A stretch of DNA of 64,000 nt, from assembly GCA_003150235.1 (NCBI GenBank), contig QAMW01000043.1:1-64000 (forward strand). The letters are read 5' to 3'. Positions within the stretch are counted from its first letter, which is position 1, and every line of letters begins with the position of its first letter. Origin of the DNA: Bacteroidales bacterium (GTDB lineage Bacteria > Bacteroidota > Bacteroidia > Bacteroidales > Muribaculaceae). Of the stretch, positions 36,846 through 45,026 are shown one piece after another. The position numbers and the translations under genes were made by a program. The notes beneath the pieces are model-generated. The model searched no databases, was not told where the DNA came from, and saw only the letters and a program-made list of their open reading frames with translations.

Positions 36846-37047
36846 ATATATCTCAGTAGCCTGTATTTGTAGACTAACTTATGTCAGTTGGGTTACTGAA
36901 ACGAACCGGTCGGACAGTTCCGCAATATGATGTGCATGTTGTTGACAGCATAAGTACACAAGCATTGCGTTCAAAACCTTTTAAGCTCTGAATACCTTTG
37001 CTAATTAATATGTTGCAATGCTGTCTTGTCATTTGCTTCAGATTTTG
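36801..37047 (-). ncRNA. Orphan ~245-nt transcript (sRNA or tiny gene candidate)
   Basis: A perfect promoter at 37085-37054 and the strong terminator at 36845-36801 enclose about 245 nt on the minus strand. A 52-codon ORF (ATG 37032 to 36874) could be a small protein; its sequence (GIQSLKGFERNACVLML...) matches no family I can name. I see no known RNA fold. The gap 36709-37201 holds nothing else. Confidence 0.5.
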
Positions 37048-37053
37048 TGGGCG

Positions 37054-37085
37054 CAAAGTTAATTCTTTTTCACAAATCCACCAAA
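37054..37085 (-). promoter_or_regulatory. Consensus promoter of the minus-strand ncRNA candidate
   Basis: On the minus strand TTTG (37085-37082), 20-nt spacer, TAACTTTG (37061-37054): a perfect Bacteroidetes promoter. A 22-nt stretch covering its -33 box and most of the spacer (37066-37087) recurs exactly at 45929-45950. Confidence 0.8.
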
Positions 37086-37201
37086 TAAATTTTTACGAGT
37101 GATTTAAAAATCACGTATATTTGTTGGTATATTATGATGAGGTATGGACTATTTTATCATATTGTATTTTTAGGCAAAAACTTACATTAAGGTAGATTAT
37201 T

Positions 37202-37684
37202 ATGAGGACTATGAGGAAAACTGCGAGGCAAAGAGACGCCGAGTGGGCATTGGAAGTATTTGATAAGGCGCCGTATGTGACCGTGAGCATGACGCGTCCC
37301 GACGGCACGCCGTATAGCTTGCCACTCTCAGTCGTTCGCCGCGACGGACAGACATTCTATTTCCATTGTGCGTCCGAAGGCGAGAAAATCGACTGTATCA
37401 AAGCGAATCCGGTAGTCAGTCTGTTGGCTGTGAGCAAATGTATGCCTGTGTTCGAGGAAGAGAAACTTAACTTCACCGAACATTATCATTCAGCCATCGC
37501 TGTCGGGCACGCGGAAATAGTAACGGATAATAGCGAAAAGACATAAGCGCAGCGCTTACTGTGCCAATGCTTTCTTCCGAAATATATGAATCATTTCGAT
37601 GACGCAATTGTCCGAAGCCTCGACCGTACGACGGTTGTAAGAATATCGCTTTCCGAGCCTCCCGTCGGAAAGTGCAAACCCTGA
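37202..37684 (+). pseudogene. PPOX/flavin reductase-like (NimA-type) protein, one TAA
   Basis: Frame open from ATG 37202 to TGA 37682-37684 except TAA at 37544-37546. The first 114 aa give a pyridoxamine-5'-phosphate-oxidase fold start: KAPYVTVSMTRPDGTPYSLPLSVV, FYFHCASEGEKIDCIKANPVVSL. After the stop, the family sequence continues (LPKYMNHFDDAIVRSLDRTTVVRISL.EPPVGK). So a single change, probably GAA to TAA, broke a ~160-aa protein of the FMN-binding NimA-like group. Those proteins reduce small molecules, and some members confer nitroimidazole resistance, but substrate here is unknown. Confidence 0.8.
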
Positions 37685-37790
37685 CGAAATAATCGTTAAT
37701 TCATTCGACTTCACCTGTGCCCTCCTGACTTTGACAATGAGGCACCCAAATTCATACTTAATTTTCACCGCTTTTTACCATAAAATTTGT

Positions 37791-37822
37791 TTTGGGTAAA
37801 TCAAAGATTTTTCCTATTTTTG
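37791..37822 (+). promoter_or_regulatory. Consensus promoter without a coding gene
   Basis: TTTG at 37791-37794, 20-nt spacer, TATTTTTG at 37815-37822: perfect match. No ORF of note follows before the terminator at 38041. Confidence 0.75.
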
Positions 37823-37828
37823 CAATAG

Positions 37829-38070
37829 GAGATCAGTTGATTTACGATAGAAAGTGTAAGGAATTGCATATCAGTCAGTTGATTGGTTTTTGCATTCCAT
37901 ATATAGAAGATAGCTGAATGCAGCGGCGTTTTATCCGTTAGTTCTTAGTATCAAATTGTTGGCTACCAATTAGTTCACGGCTATGCATCGGCAAGTAAGC
38001 CTATTGGTGACAACTGGTGCAATCTGGTGTAAAACATTGAAAAGTCGCTCGTTATCGGGCGGCTTTTTTC
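37829..38070 (+). ncRNA. Orphan ~240-nt transcript ending at a terminator
   Basis: From the predicted start near 37829 to the terminator at 38041-38070 the transcript has no convincing gene; a 40-codon ORF starting at ATG 37983 reads through the terminator and is implausible. GGAATTGCA near 37859 can pair with TGCATTCC near 37893 with one bulge. It may be an sRNA or the remains of whatever lay at the left junction of element B. Confidence 0.4.
38041..38070 (+). terminator. Terminator at left edge of element B
   Basis: AAAAGTCGC (38041-38049) pairs with GCGGCTTTT (38060 onward, one G-T pair) and is followed by T residues. Its position relative to the HTH gene mirrors the mnmE terminator in front of element A. 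Confidence 0.75.
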
Positions 38071-38181
38071 GTACCTGCACTGCAATATAACCGCTTTTCA
38101 TCCCTTTTTACCTGTGTTTTGTACCCGATTTGTAGCAAATCGGTCAATCCCGTCAATGCGTGCCGCAAGATCGTGGACGAT

Positions 38182-38218
38182 GTTTACGTAGGTTTACGTC
38201 AGTTTACGCCCATGAACA
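38182..38218 (+). repeat. 10-bp-phased GTTTACG repeats in HTH gene leader
   Basis: GTTTACG at 38182, 38192 and 38202, exactly 10 bp apart, with a fourth diverged unit (ATGAAC) at 38212. They follow GTGGACGAT just as the TGTCAC repeats do in element A, but the repeat word is different, as expected if protein and sites co-evolved. Confidence 0.75.
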
Positions 38219-38264
38219 CTTTTGGCGAAATAAACAGCGAAATAAACACTAATACAGAATAAAA

Positions 38265-39143
38265 ATGAGTAGCAACATTGAATTCAAAAAGAAGTGCCTT
38301 TGGTGCGGAGCTGAGTTCCTCGCTCGTAAGACAACAACGGAGTATTGCAGCCACCGATGTTCGGGACTCGCATACAAGGAAAGAAAGCGTCAGGCAAAGC
38401 TGGATTCATACCAACGAGAATATGAATATCAGCAATCAGGTCAAAAAGAAGTAGCCAAACAGGAGTTCTTGACTCCTACACAAGCGGCCACTCTGCTTGG
38501 GGTATGCCATGTCACAATCTACAATTATATCAACCGAGGCGTCATCAAGGTCTGGAAGCTGAAACGAAAGACCCTCATTAGACGAGTTGACGTAGATGCG
38601 CTCTTCTCAACTCTTGAAATCCAAGAGCCTTCAGCCACAAGGCAACAATCGCCCATCACCGACTTCTACACCTCAAGGGAGGTGCAGGAGAAATATGGCG
38701 TATCCAACTCGGGAATGTATAAGATTGCCGAGCGCGAGGGCTGGCCTAAGACTCAGAGCCTAGGCAAGACGCTCTGGAGCCGCAGCCATGTTGACCGATA
38801 CTTTGCAAATCAGCAACCGAAGGAGGAAATATCCGAATGGTACACTGTGGCTGACATTCAAGCCAAGTACGGCATGACCCTGTCTGCCATCTATACGCTC
38901 GTCTCGAAAGAGGGTATTCCGAAGAAGAAACAAGGAAATTATGTGATGTACTCCAAATATCATTTCGATTTGGCAAAGGGTCAGACTGCGCCAAAGGAGC
39001 TGGAGTTTTACACCTATCCCGAAGCGATGGCGAAATATAATCTGACCCGTGACCAGCTCCACCACTATCTGAAATACCACAACATTACCCGTGAGAAAAA
39101 CGGCAAAACTTGGAGTATTACTCACTTTCCAAAATATCAATAG
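38265..39143 (+). CDS. Zinc-ribbon/four-HTH DNA-binding protein (intact)
   Basis: 292 aa. A zinc ribbon at 11-32 (CLWC...CSHRC) is followed by a charged linker and four helix-turn-helix units starting near 68 (FLTPTQAATLLGV), 134 (FYTSREVQEKYGV), 192 (WYTVADIQAKYGM) and 248 (FYTYPEAMAKYNL). The units resemble each other, so the protein is an internal tandem array of MerR/excisionase-like HTHs. Paralogue of the broken gene at 8623. The leader holds 10-bp-phased repeats, suggesting that the protein lies along one face of DNA and binds one repeat per unit, autoregulating or organising element ends. DNA binding is inferred from fold; zinc ligands are visible. Confidence 0.8.
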   Translation: MSSNIEFKKKCLWCGAEFLARKTTTEYCSHRCSGLAYKERKRQAKLDSYQREYEYQQSGQKEVAKQEFLTPTQAATLLGVCHVTIYNYINRGVIKVWKLKRKTLIRRVDVDALFSTLEIQEPSATRQQSPITDFYTSREVQEKYGVSNSGMYKIAEREGWPKTQSLGKTLWSRSHVDRYFANQQPKEEISEWYTVADIQAKYGMTLSAIYTLVSKEGIPKKKQGNYVMYSKYHFDLAKGQTAPKELEFYTYPEAMAKYNLTRDQLHHYLKYHNITREKNGKTWSITHFPKYQ

Positions 39144-39230
39144 CTTCCTCTGCCGTGTTTTGGAAAACACAGCAAATTAAGCGAGAATCTATGTCACTGT
39201 AAAGCATACGAAGAATTTCGTCATAATTCG

Positions 39231-39620
39231 ATGCCATCATCGACTTCTTTCCCGGCATCTCGTGCCTATGAGCGCAGAGCCAAGCTTGCTATAGCTATGC
39301 CGAATGTAGCCGAGATTGGCTGAAAGCAATTCCGCGCCTATATCTCTGAAGTGTTCGGCAGCGACCTCCATGAAGCCACACCCGACTGGAACTCCGTCGG
39401 AGCCTGCATCCACCACTTCGGCGAGGACCGCACCATTCAATTCCGCCTATGGGAACGCTCTGAGGGCCATCTCGGTATCCTCGAAATGACGTTCATAATC
39501 ATCCGCATCAGTTCCCGAGGTCCACAAGAAGTCATCCACGCCGAGATGACCGACGAAGACTGGCAGCCCCATCCCATCAACAAAGTCCCCGGTAGCCGTA
39601 TCGCCTGTATCCGCCTCTGA
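39231..39620 (+). pseudogene. Possible broken gene inside element B
   Basis: A frame from ATG 39231 to TGA 39618-39620 is interrupted only by TGA at 39321-39323. The part after it (KQFRAYISEVFGSDLHEATPDWNSV...RLWERSEGHLGILEMTF) has coding-like composition, but I recognise no family. Its last codons fall in the block shared with the end of element A. It could be a cargo-gene remnant; chance openness is not excluded. Confidence 0.4.
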
Positions 39621-39643
39621 TTCCATCTGCTAGTGCTCCGACC

Positions 39644-39682
39644 AACGCCCCGACAAGACCACCCCTATTGCCCGGGCGTTTT
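39644..39682 (+). terminator. Hairpin at right end of element B
   Basis: AACGCCC (39644-39650) pairs with GGGCGTT (39674-39680), followed by TT. Same structure and flanks as 17610-17647. Confidence 0.7.
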
Positions 39683-39704
39683 GATATTATTCATAAGCAG
39701 AATA

Positions 39705-39736
39705 CTTGTCTGATATAAAATTCTGTTGTAATTTTG
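39705..39736 (+). promoter_or_regulatory. Promoter of vsr remnant and nuclease-helicase
   Basis: CTTG at 39705-39708, 20-nt spacer, TAATTTTG at 39729-39736. It still points into the vsr pseudogene and the intact helicase gene behind it. Confidence 0.72.
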
Positions 39737-39754
39737 TTATGACATTATGGCAAA

Positions 39755-40131
39755 ATGATGACACAAGAGCACCGAAGCAGCTGCATGGCAGCTATAAAGG
39801 GGAAAGATACGAAGCCGTAGATGATCGTGCGAAAGTATCTTTTCTCTAGGGGCTACGTTTCCGTGTTCAAGTGAGAAAGCTAATAGGGAATCTGGATATT
39901 GTTTTGCCGAAATACAAGACCGTTATCTTCGTTGACGGTTGTTTTTGGCATGGTCATGAGGGATGCAAGTATTTCCGGTTGCCAAAGTCTAATGTCGAAT
40001 TTTAGGAAGAGAAGATTTAGCACAATGTTGTCCAAGACACTTACAATCAAACAAGAGTTAAGGCACAATACTGGCAAATCATCTGTATTTGAGAGTTTAA
40101 TTCAAAAATGTCTAATAGTAATATTTTTTAA
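39755..40131 (+). pseudogene. vsr: Very short patch repair endonuclease (Vsr), heavily broken
   Basis: Vsr nicks T:G mismatches arising at methylated cytosines. The start is recognisable in one frame (CMAAIKGKDTKP, then TAG, then MIVRKYLFSRG). A one-nucleotide loss follows, and the next frame reads LRFRVQVRKLIGNLDIVLPKYKTVIFVDGCFWHGHEGCKYFRLPKSNVEF, the Vsr catalytic core with the CFWHGH zinc/active-site motif. Then come TAG twice and a TGA near the end. Several stops replace Trp or Glu codons. No cytosine methylase is present in the window, so the patch-repair partner is gone too. Confidence 0.85.
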
Positions 40132-40136
40132 TTCCC

Positions 40137-42272
40137 ATGGCAACCAAGAGGACAAACAGATGCTTGTATAATTCGGATTTCAAGTCATTTATTGAAGCTG
40201 ACCCGTATTATGTTTTGGGATGCATTCATGATGCGTTTCACGGACAGGCATTGACCACTACTGACGAAGCTTGGTTTGGAGAAATCCAACTTTTGCAAAA
40301 TGTCCTTCTACCGTGGGAGAATGAAGAGGCGGAGATAATATTTGAGTACAATATCCCGCGTCTCGGTAAACGTATAGATGTCGTTTTACTTTTGAGAGGG
40401 ATCATTTTCTGCCTTGAGTTCAAAGTCGGGCAGAAGGATGATTTGCAGTCAGACGTGGAACAAGTGATGGACTATGCTCTTGATTTAAAAAATTTCCATC
40501 GCTTTAGTCACGATCGCATTATTGTTCCGATTTTAATACCCACCAAACATAAAACCTCATCAAGCCTGTTTGCTCCGTCGGTATATGATGATTCAATTTA
40601 TAATCCTCTCCTTACGGGAGAGGACGGACTTCAACATATTATCGATAGTGTATTGCGTCATGAAAACGCCACTCTTCACGGCTCAATAAAGAACTGGATT
40701 ATCGGCCCGTATACTCCCACACCAACGATTATCGAGGCTGCGCGGTCATTATATGAAAATCATTCTGTCGAGGATATTACCCGCCATGAAGCGGATAAAG
40801 TAACTACAGATGCCACTATAGCTTTTATTCTTAATGTGATAAGCCATTCCAAGAAAAACAGCAAAAAGAGCATCTGTTTCGTTACCGGTGTACCCGGCGC
40901 AGGTAAAACATTAGTAGGGCTCGATGTCGCTGTAAAACAATCATATCAGGAGAATGGATCTTTTAACGAGGATGACGGAGCCGTATATCTCTCGGGAAAT
41001 GGTCCGTTAGTAGCCGTTCTGACCGAGGCTCTCGCACGTGACAACCATAAAAAAGCAAAAGCAAAAGGCGAGAAAAAGAAGTTTTCTGATTCTCAACGTG
41101 AAGTAAAAAAATTCATTCAGATTATCCACCAATACAGAGACAATATGCTCGCAAAAATAAAAAACCCTGTTGTTGATGGGAAACTTGAAATTGACCCTGA
41201 AAAGGCAGTTAAATTACAGCAAAGCGGCTATGGCGAAGTGGAACATGTGGCAATATTTGACGAAGCTCAAAGAGCATGGACTCACCAGCGAATAGCCAAT
41301 TACCTTAAGCGTGGTGGCACTTACGGCAACAAACTTAAAGTGCCTAATTTCCCTATGTCTGAAGCAGCATTTCTGATATGGTCACTCGACCAGAGGGAAG
41401 ATTGGGCTACGATTGTCTGCCTCATTGGTGGAGGTCAGGAAATAAACACTGGCGAAGCAGGCATTTCGGAATGGATTGCCGCGCTCAACAACCTATTCCC
41501 GCACTGGGATGTATATATTTCCGACAAATTAACCGAGCCCGAATATGCAGAAGGTAAGGTAAACGAACTTCTTGCCAATAATCCAAACGTAGAGTTTTCC
41601 GACAAGCTCCATCTTGGGGTAAGTCTGCGTTCTTTCAGAGCCGAACGACTTTCAGGCTTTGTGCACTCGCTCCTTTCATTCAATCAGGATGCTGCATCGC
41701 TGTATCAGGAAGTTGTCCGCCATTGGTATCCTGTCGTTTTAACACGAGATATGGATAAAGCACGTCAGTGGCTAAGAATGCAAGCCAGAGGTACCCAACA
41801 GACCGGCATTCTTGTCTCAAAAGTATCTGCCAGATTCAAACCTTTGGCCGTGCACGTTCTACCTCAAAGCGAAGATAATGCAGTACACTGGTTCCTGGAA
41901 GATAAGACTGATGTCCGTTCTTCAAATTATCTTGAAGAAGCTGCTACTGAAATACAAGTCCAGGGACTTGAAGTTGACTTTGCTTGCGTTTTATGGGATG
42001 CAGACATGCGCTTTGACAATGGCAAATGGACTTTTTGGAGATTTAATGGAAAAACGCAATGGATTCCTGAAAAGAATCCCGAGACTCAGAAATACATGCT
42101 CAATGCCTATCGCGTGTTGCTCACTCGGGCTCGTCAGGGAATGGTAATTTGTGTACCAAAAGGCAACGGAAACATCACGCCGGAAGGCTTTCCTGAAGAT
42201 TCCACACGATTGCCATCCCTCTATGACTGCACCTACAGTTACTTTAAAAGCATTGGTATGAAGGAAATATAA
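40137..42272 (+). CDS. Nuclease-helicase with DUF2075-type SF1 motor
   Basis: 711 aa. The N-terminal ~110 residues contain a PD-(D/E)xK-like motif: D81 in GKRIDVVLLL and E94-x-K96 in FCLEFKVG. From about 245 comes an SF1-type ATPase: Walker A GVPGAGKT (251-258), Walker B FDEAQ (374-378), GGGQEINTGEAG and the C-terminal NAYRVLLTRARQG motif typical of DUF2075/schlafen-like helicases. Intact, starting 5 nt after the vsr remnant. DUF2075 proteins turn up in defence islands; with a fused nuclease this is a likely DNA-targeting defence factor working with a now-lost modification system, or alone. Confidence 0.85.
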   Translation: MATKRTNRCLYNSDFKSFIEADPYYVLGCIHDAFHGQALTTTDEAWFGEIQLLQNVLLPWENEEAEIIFEYNIPRLGKRIDVVLLLRGIIFCLEFKVGQKDDLQSDVEQVMDYALDLKNFHRFSHDRIIVPILIPTKHKTSSSLFAPSVYDDSIYNPLLTGEDGLQHIIDSVLRHENATLHGSIKNWIIGPYTPTPTIIEAARSLYENHSVEDITRHEADKVTTDATIAFILNVISHSKKNSKKSICFVTGVPGAGKTLVGLDVAVKQSYQENGSFNEDDGAVYLSGNGPLVAVLTEALARDNHKKAKAKGEKKKFSDSQREVKKFIQIIHQYRDNMLAKIKNPVVDGKLEIDPEKAVKLQQSGYGEVEHVAIFDEAQRAWTHQRIANYLKRGGTYGNKLKVPNFPMSEAAFLIWSLDQREDWATIVCLIGGGQEINTGEAGISEWIAALNNLFPHWDVYISDKLTEPEYAEGKVNELLANNPNVEFSDKLHLGVSLRSFRAERLSGFVHSLLSFNQDAASLYQEVVRHWYPVVLTRDMDKARQWLRMQARGTQQTGILVSKVSARFKPLAVHVLPQSEDNAVHWFLEDKTDVRSSNYLEEAATEIQVQGLEVDFACVLWDADMRFDNGKWTFWRFNGKTQWIPEKNPETQKYMLNAYRVLLTRARQGMVICVPKGNGNITPEGFPEDSTRLPSLYDCTYSYFKSIGMKEI

Positions 42273-42295
42273 CGCTTCGTTAAATACAATATAAT

Positions 42296-42563
42296 ATGGC
42301 AGATGAAAACCGATATAAAAAGTTTGAGCAGCATCTTGCTTCCGGGAAACCGGGAGTGGAGGAGCGTGCGCGTGACTGTTCCATGGCTATCGGTTTGCAG
42401 GATGTTGTCCGGTTGAAACCGTCGGAATTTCTGCTTGCACAGGCTAAGGCGACTATCGAGGCGGCCCATTGACCGAGTAGACAAGGTCATATTGACTAGA
42501 GAAGGTGTCAAGAATAATGCGACTTGGGTAATAAATTTCCAAAAACAAAATAATTTGAGATGA
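42296..42563 (+). pseudogene. Fic deletion remnant (N- and C-terminus only)
   Basis: ATG 42296 gives 58 codons (RYKKFEQHLASGKPGVEERAR...SMAIGLQDVVRLKPSEFLLAQAKATIE) nearly identical to the start of the fic gene at 32282. It then jumps, out of frame, to IDRVDKVILTREGVKNNATWVINF, matching the fic C-terminus. About 280 codons are missing. The tail's stop overlaps the dehydrogenase ATG, so the full gene was once coupled to it. Confidence 0.82.
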
Positions 42564-43591
42564 AAGCATTGACATATACTGCATCGGGACGGTTTGAGCT
42601 GATTGAGAAACCGAAGCCGGAAGTTTTGGACTTGAAGGATGCCGTGGTTAGGGTTACTCTTGCGAGTATCTGCTCGTCGGACCTTCATATTTTGCATGGG
42701 GCTGTGCCTCAGGCTGAGATTGGCATTACCGTAGGGCATGAGTTGGTAGGCGTCGTCGAGGCGGTCGGTTCGCAAGTCTCCAAGGTCAAACCGGGCGACA
42801 GGGTTGCTGTGAATGTTGAAACATTCTGCGGCGAGTGCTTCTATTGCCGACGGGGATTTGTGAACAACTGCGCCTCCGGCGGATGGATGCTGGGGTGCCG
42901 CATCGATGGCGGTCAGGCGGAGTATGTCCGTGTGCCATACGCCGACAATGGTCTGACTCCGATTCCCGACAACGTGGGCGACGAGCAGGCACTGTTTGTC
43001 GGCGACATCCTCGCCACCGGCTATTGGGCTGCAAAGATTTCTGAAATTTCGGAGGAAGATATTGTGGTGATTATCGGAGCCGGACCGACCGGGCTGTGCA
43101 CCCTCGAATGTGTGCAACTGTATACCCCTCATCATATTGTCGTATGCGAGGCTGATGAAAGTCGCCGAGAATTTGTACGGAAGCATTATCCTAATGTTGA
43201 TGTAGTAGAACCAGCAAAATGTCGTGAAGCGCTTGATTCATTGACAGAAGGTCGTGGTGCCGACCGCGTGATAGAGGTTGCCGGAGGCGAAGATACTTTT
43301 GAACTCGCGTGGCGTTACGCCCGTCCAAATGCCATCGTCACGATTGTCGCCCTCTACGAGAAGGAACAGATACTGCCTCTGCCGTGGATGTATGGCAAGA
43401 ACCTGACATTCAAGACCGGTGGCGTAGATGCCTGCGACTGCGAAAAGATCATGCAACTGATTTCCGACGGCAAGATTGATACCACCCATCTGATAACCCA
43501 CAGCTACCCTCTCAGCCGCATCAAAGACGCCTACACCCTTTTCTACAGTCGCACCGACCACGTCATCAAAACCGCCATCTATCCGGATTGA
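42560..43591 (+). CDS. Zinc-dependent alcohol dehydrogenase (MDR family)
   Basis: 343 aa, full length for the medium-chain dehydrogenase family. Catalytic zinc ligands: the Cys in SICSSDLH and the GHE of VGHELVGVVE. The structural zinc site FCGECFYCRRGFVNNC has four cysteines. The NAD(P) Rossmann motif GAGPTGLC lies at about 171-178. It oxidises an alcohol or reduces an aldehyde; substrate unknown. Codon use is more GC-rich than neighbouring island genes, and it directly follows the fic remnant with an ATGA overlap. Confidence 0.93.
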   Translation: MKALTYTASGRFELIEKPKPEVLDLKDAVVRVTLASICSSDLHILHGAVPQAEIGITVGHELVGVVEAVGSQVSKVKPGDRVAVNVETFCGECFYCRRGFVNNCASGGWMLGCRIDGGQAEYVRVPYADNGLTPIPDNVGDEQALFVGDILATGYWAAKISEISEEDIVVIIGAGPTGLCTLECVQLYTPHHIVVCEADESRREFVRKHYPNVDVVEPAKCREALDSLTEGRGADRVIEVAGGEDTFELAWRYARPNAIVTIVALYEKEQILPLPWMYGKNLTFKTGGVDACDCEKIMQLISDGKIDTTHLITHSYPLSRIKDAYTLFYSRTDHVIKTAIYPD

Positions 43592-43595
43592 TAAT

Positions 43596-45026
43596 ATGAT
43601 AACAGATAAAGAATACCCAGCCACCCACTCCATGTCTACAGCATGGTACATGGTAGATGCCGACGGCAATGTCGGTCTAATGGAGTTTGAAGATAACGGT
43701 CCCGTGCCGGAGTTTAATCACGTCCCGCTTGATTTAAGTTTATCAGATCTGGTTTTTGGACAGGGATTTTCTAATAATGGAACTTGTAAAGGCATCCATC
43801 TGAACGTGTCACAGATTCTTGAACTACTTGGACAACCCCAAAATCCTAAAGACGTTGAACAATGGTATGACGTCTGTCTGGCTATTGCAGAAGAATGTAC
43901 CCCGGAATTCCTTGCACTTTGTAAAAACAAAGATATCACCAACAATGGATGTGTGTCACACGAAATGAACCTATTCTCTGTCGAAGTGTGCCGCTGTATA
44001 AGTTCTAAAAACAACAATATCATCGAAGGCTCCACTCTTGACAAAATGATTAAGGCAAATATGATAAAAGCAATCTATCAGATGCCTGAGTTAAACGTAG
44101 ATTCTGAATACAACGAAGATACAAAATCTGTCGAGTTTACCAACGACTTCTACAACTCGCCATACTATATTTATTGTCAGTCATATTGGACATCGGATCC
44201 TCAACACCGCATGAATATTCCCGCAAATCCAGTAAAAATATCACAGATAGATGAAAAATATCACAAACGCTTGCTCCATGTTCCTGTAAGATTCAATAAT
44301 GCGGAAGATATGCAGATTGCTCAATGGTTTGTGTGCGATACCGAAGGACCTAAATTATTAATTGATAATGCCGGATATTCTCTATTACCAATAGATAGTA
44401 ATACTAAAAAGTATTGTCTTACCCGACCTTTCCTTTTTGATTTCTATAGATATTGTCCGGATAGCGAACATTATAGCTGTAAAAAATGTGACCATGGGTG
44501 TGCAGACACCACCAGGATTATCAACTCACTTACACCGACAATACTTTATGTTATTGCTCCAACAAGAAAAGATGATGCTCTATATCGACTTGGCTTGCCT
44601 AAAGAAATCAAAGATAAAATTGCGGTCTTCAGTTATATTCCCAAATTCCCATACAGGGACAACGGATATTGGATGGATATCGACTTGGCGAAGAAACACA
44701 TAACTGTCGAAGCTCTTACTGCTCTGCTATCTTCTTCTCGCAATTGGTTTGAATGGGTCGTGGAAACTATAAAGCCACAAATAATAATTATTGATAATGA
44801 AGCATTACCGGTGTTCTCATCTGTATTTCCTATCAATAACAATGAAGTACTGATAGACAATATAACTTATCCGATTTTTGAAGCATCTTCTATAAAAGAG
44901 AATCTCAGCCACATCTTTGCGCTTGCCCAATTACCTTATCGCGGTAAGATTTTCAAAATGGCGTACACTGAGCAAGAAGTTGACGCTTTGAAACGACAAG
45001 ACAAGGTAGCCGAACTAGAATGGTAA
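43596..45026 (+). CDS. Unknown partner protein of radical SAM gene
   Basis: 476 aa, starting 4 nt after the dehydrogenase and overlapping the radical SAM gene by 7 nt. The N-terminus (SMSTAWYMVDADGNVGLMEFEDNGPVPE) follows a pattern seen at the start of various Bacteroidetes hypothetical proteins. Near residue 285 a cysteine cluster CPDSEHYSCKKCDHGC could bind zinc or an Fe-S cluster. No membrane segments. Two-gene coupling suggests it is the substrate, scaffold or partner of the radical SAM enzyme. No known family can be assigned with confidence. Confidence 0.72.
   Translation: MITDKEYPATHSMSTAWYMVDADGNVGLMEFEDNGPVPEFNHVPLDLSLSDLVFGQGFSNNGTCKGIHLNVSQILELLGQPQNPKDVEQWYDVCLAIAEECTPEFLALCKNKDITNNGCVSHEMNLFSVEVCRCISSKNNNIIEGSTLDKMIKANMIKAIYQMPELNVDSEYNEDTKSVEFTNDFYNSPYYIYCQSYWTSDPQHRMNIPANPVKISQIDEKYHKRLLHVPVRFNNAEDMQIAQWFVCDTEGPKLLIDNAGYSLLPIDSNTKKYCLTRPFLFDFYRYCPDSEHYSCKKCDHGCADTTRIINSLTPTILYVIAPTRKDDALYRLGLPKEIKDKIAVFSYIPKFPYRDNGYWMDIDLAKKHITVEALTALLSSSRNWFEWVVETIKPQIIIIDNEALPVFSSVFPINNNEVLIDNITYPIFEASSIKENLSHIFALAQLPYRGKIFKMAYTEQEVDALKRQDKVAELEW

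Larger units (their letters stand above)
38041..39682 (+). mobile_element. Shrunken relative of element A (element B)
   Basis: It has the same left end as element A (terminator, T-rich segment, GTGGACGAT, 10-bp repeats, zinc-ribbon/four-HTH gene) and the same right end (CCTGTATCCGCCTCT plus the AACGCCC/GGGCGTT hairpin). Only about 1.6 kb remains between them, and there is no integrase, replication or relaxase gene. Orientation is the same as element A. It looks like a deletion derivative or fossil of a sister element. Confidence 0.6.

Noticed and set aside
8623..40131. Stop-codon reassignment (recoding) as explanation of the in-frame stops
   Set aside because: All three stop codons appear at the lesions, replace different residues, and coexist with frameshifts and deletions; neighbouring intact genes use the standard code.
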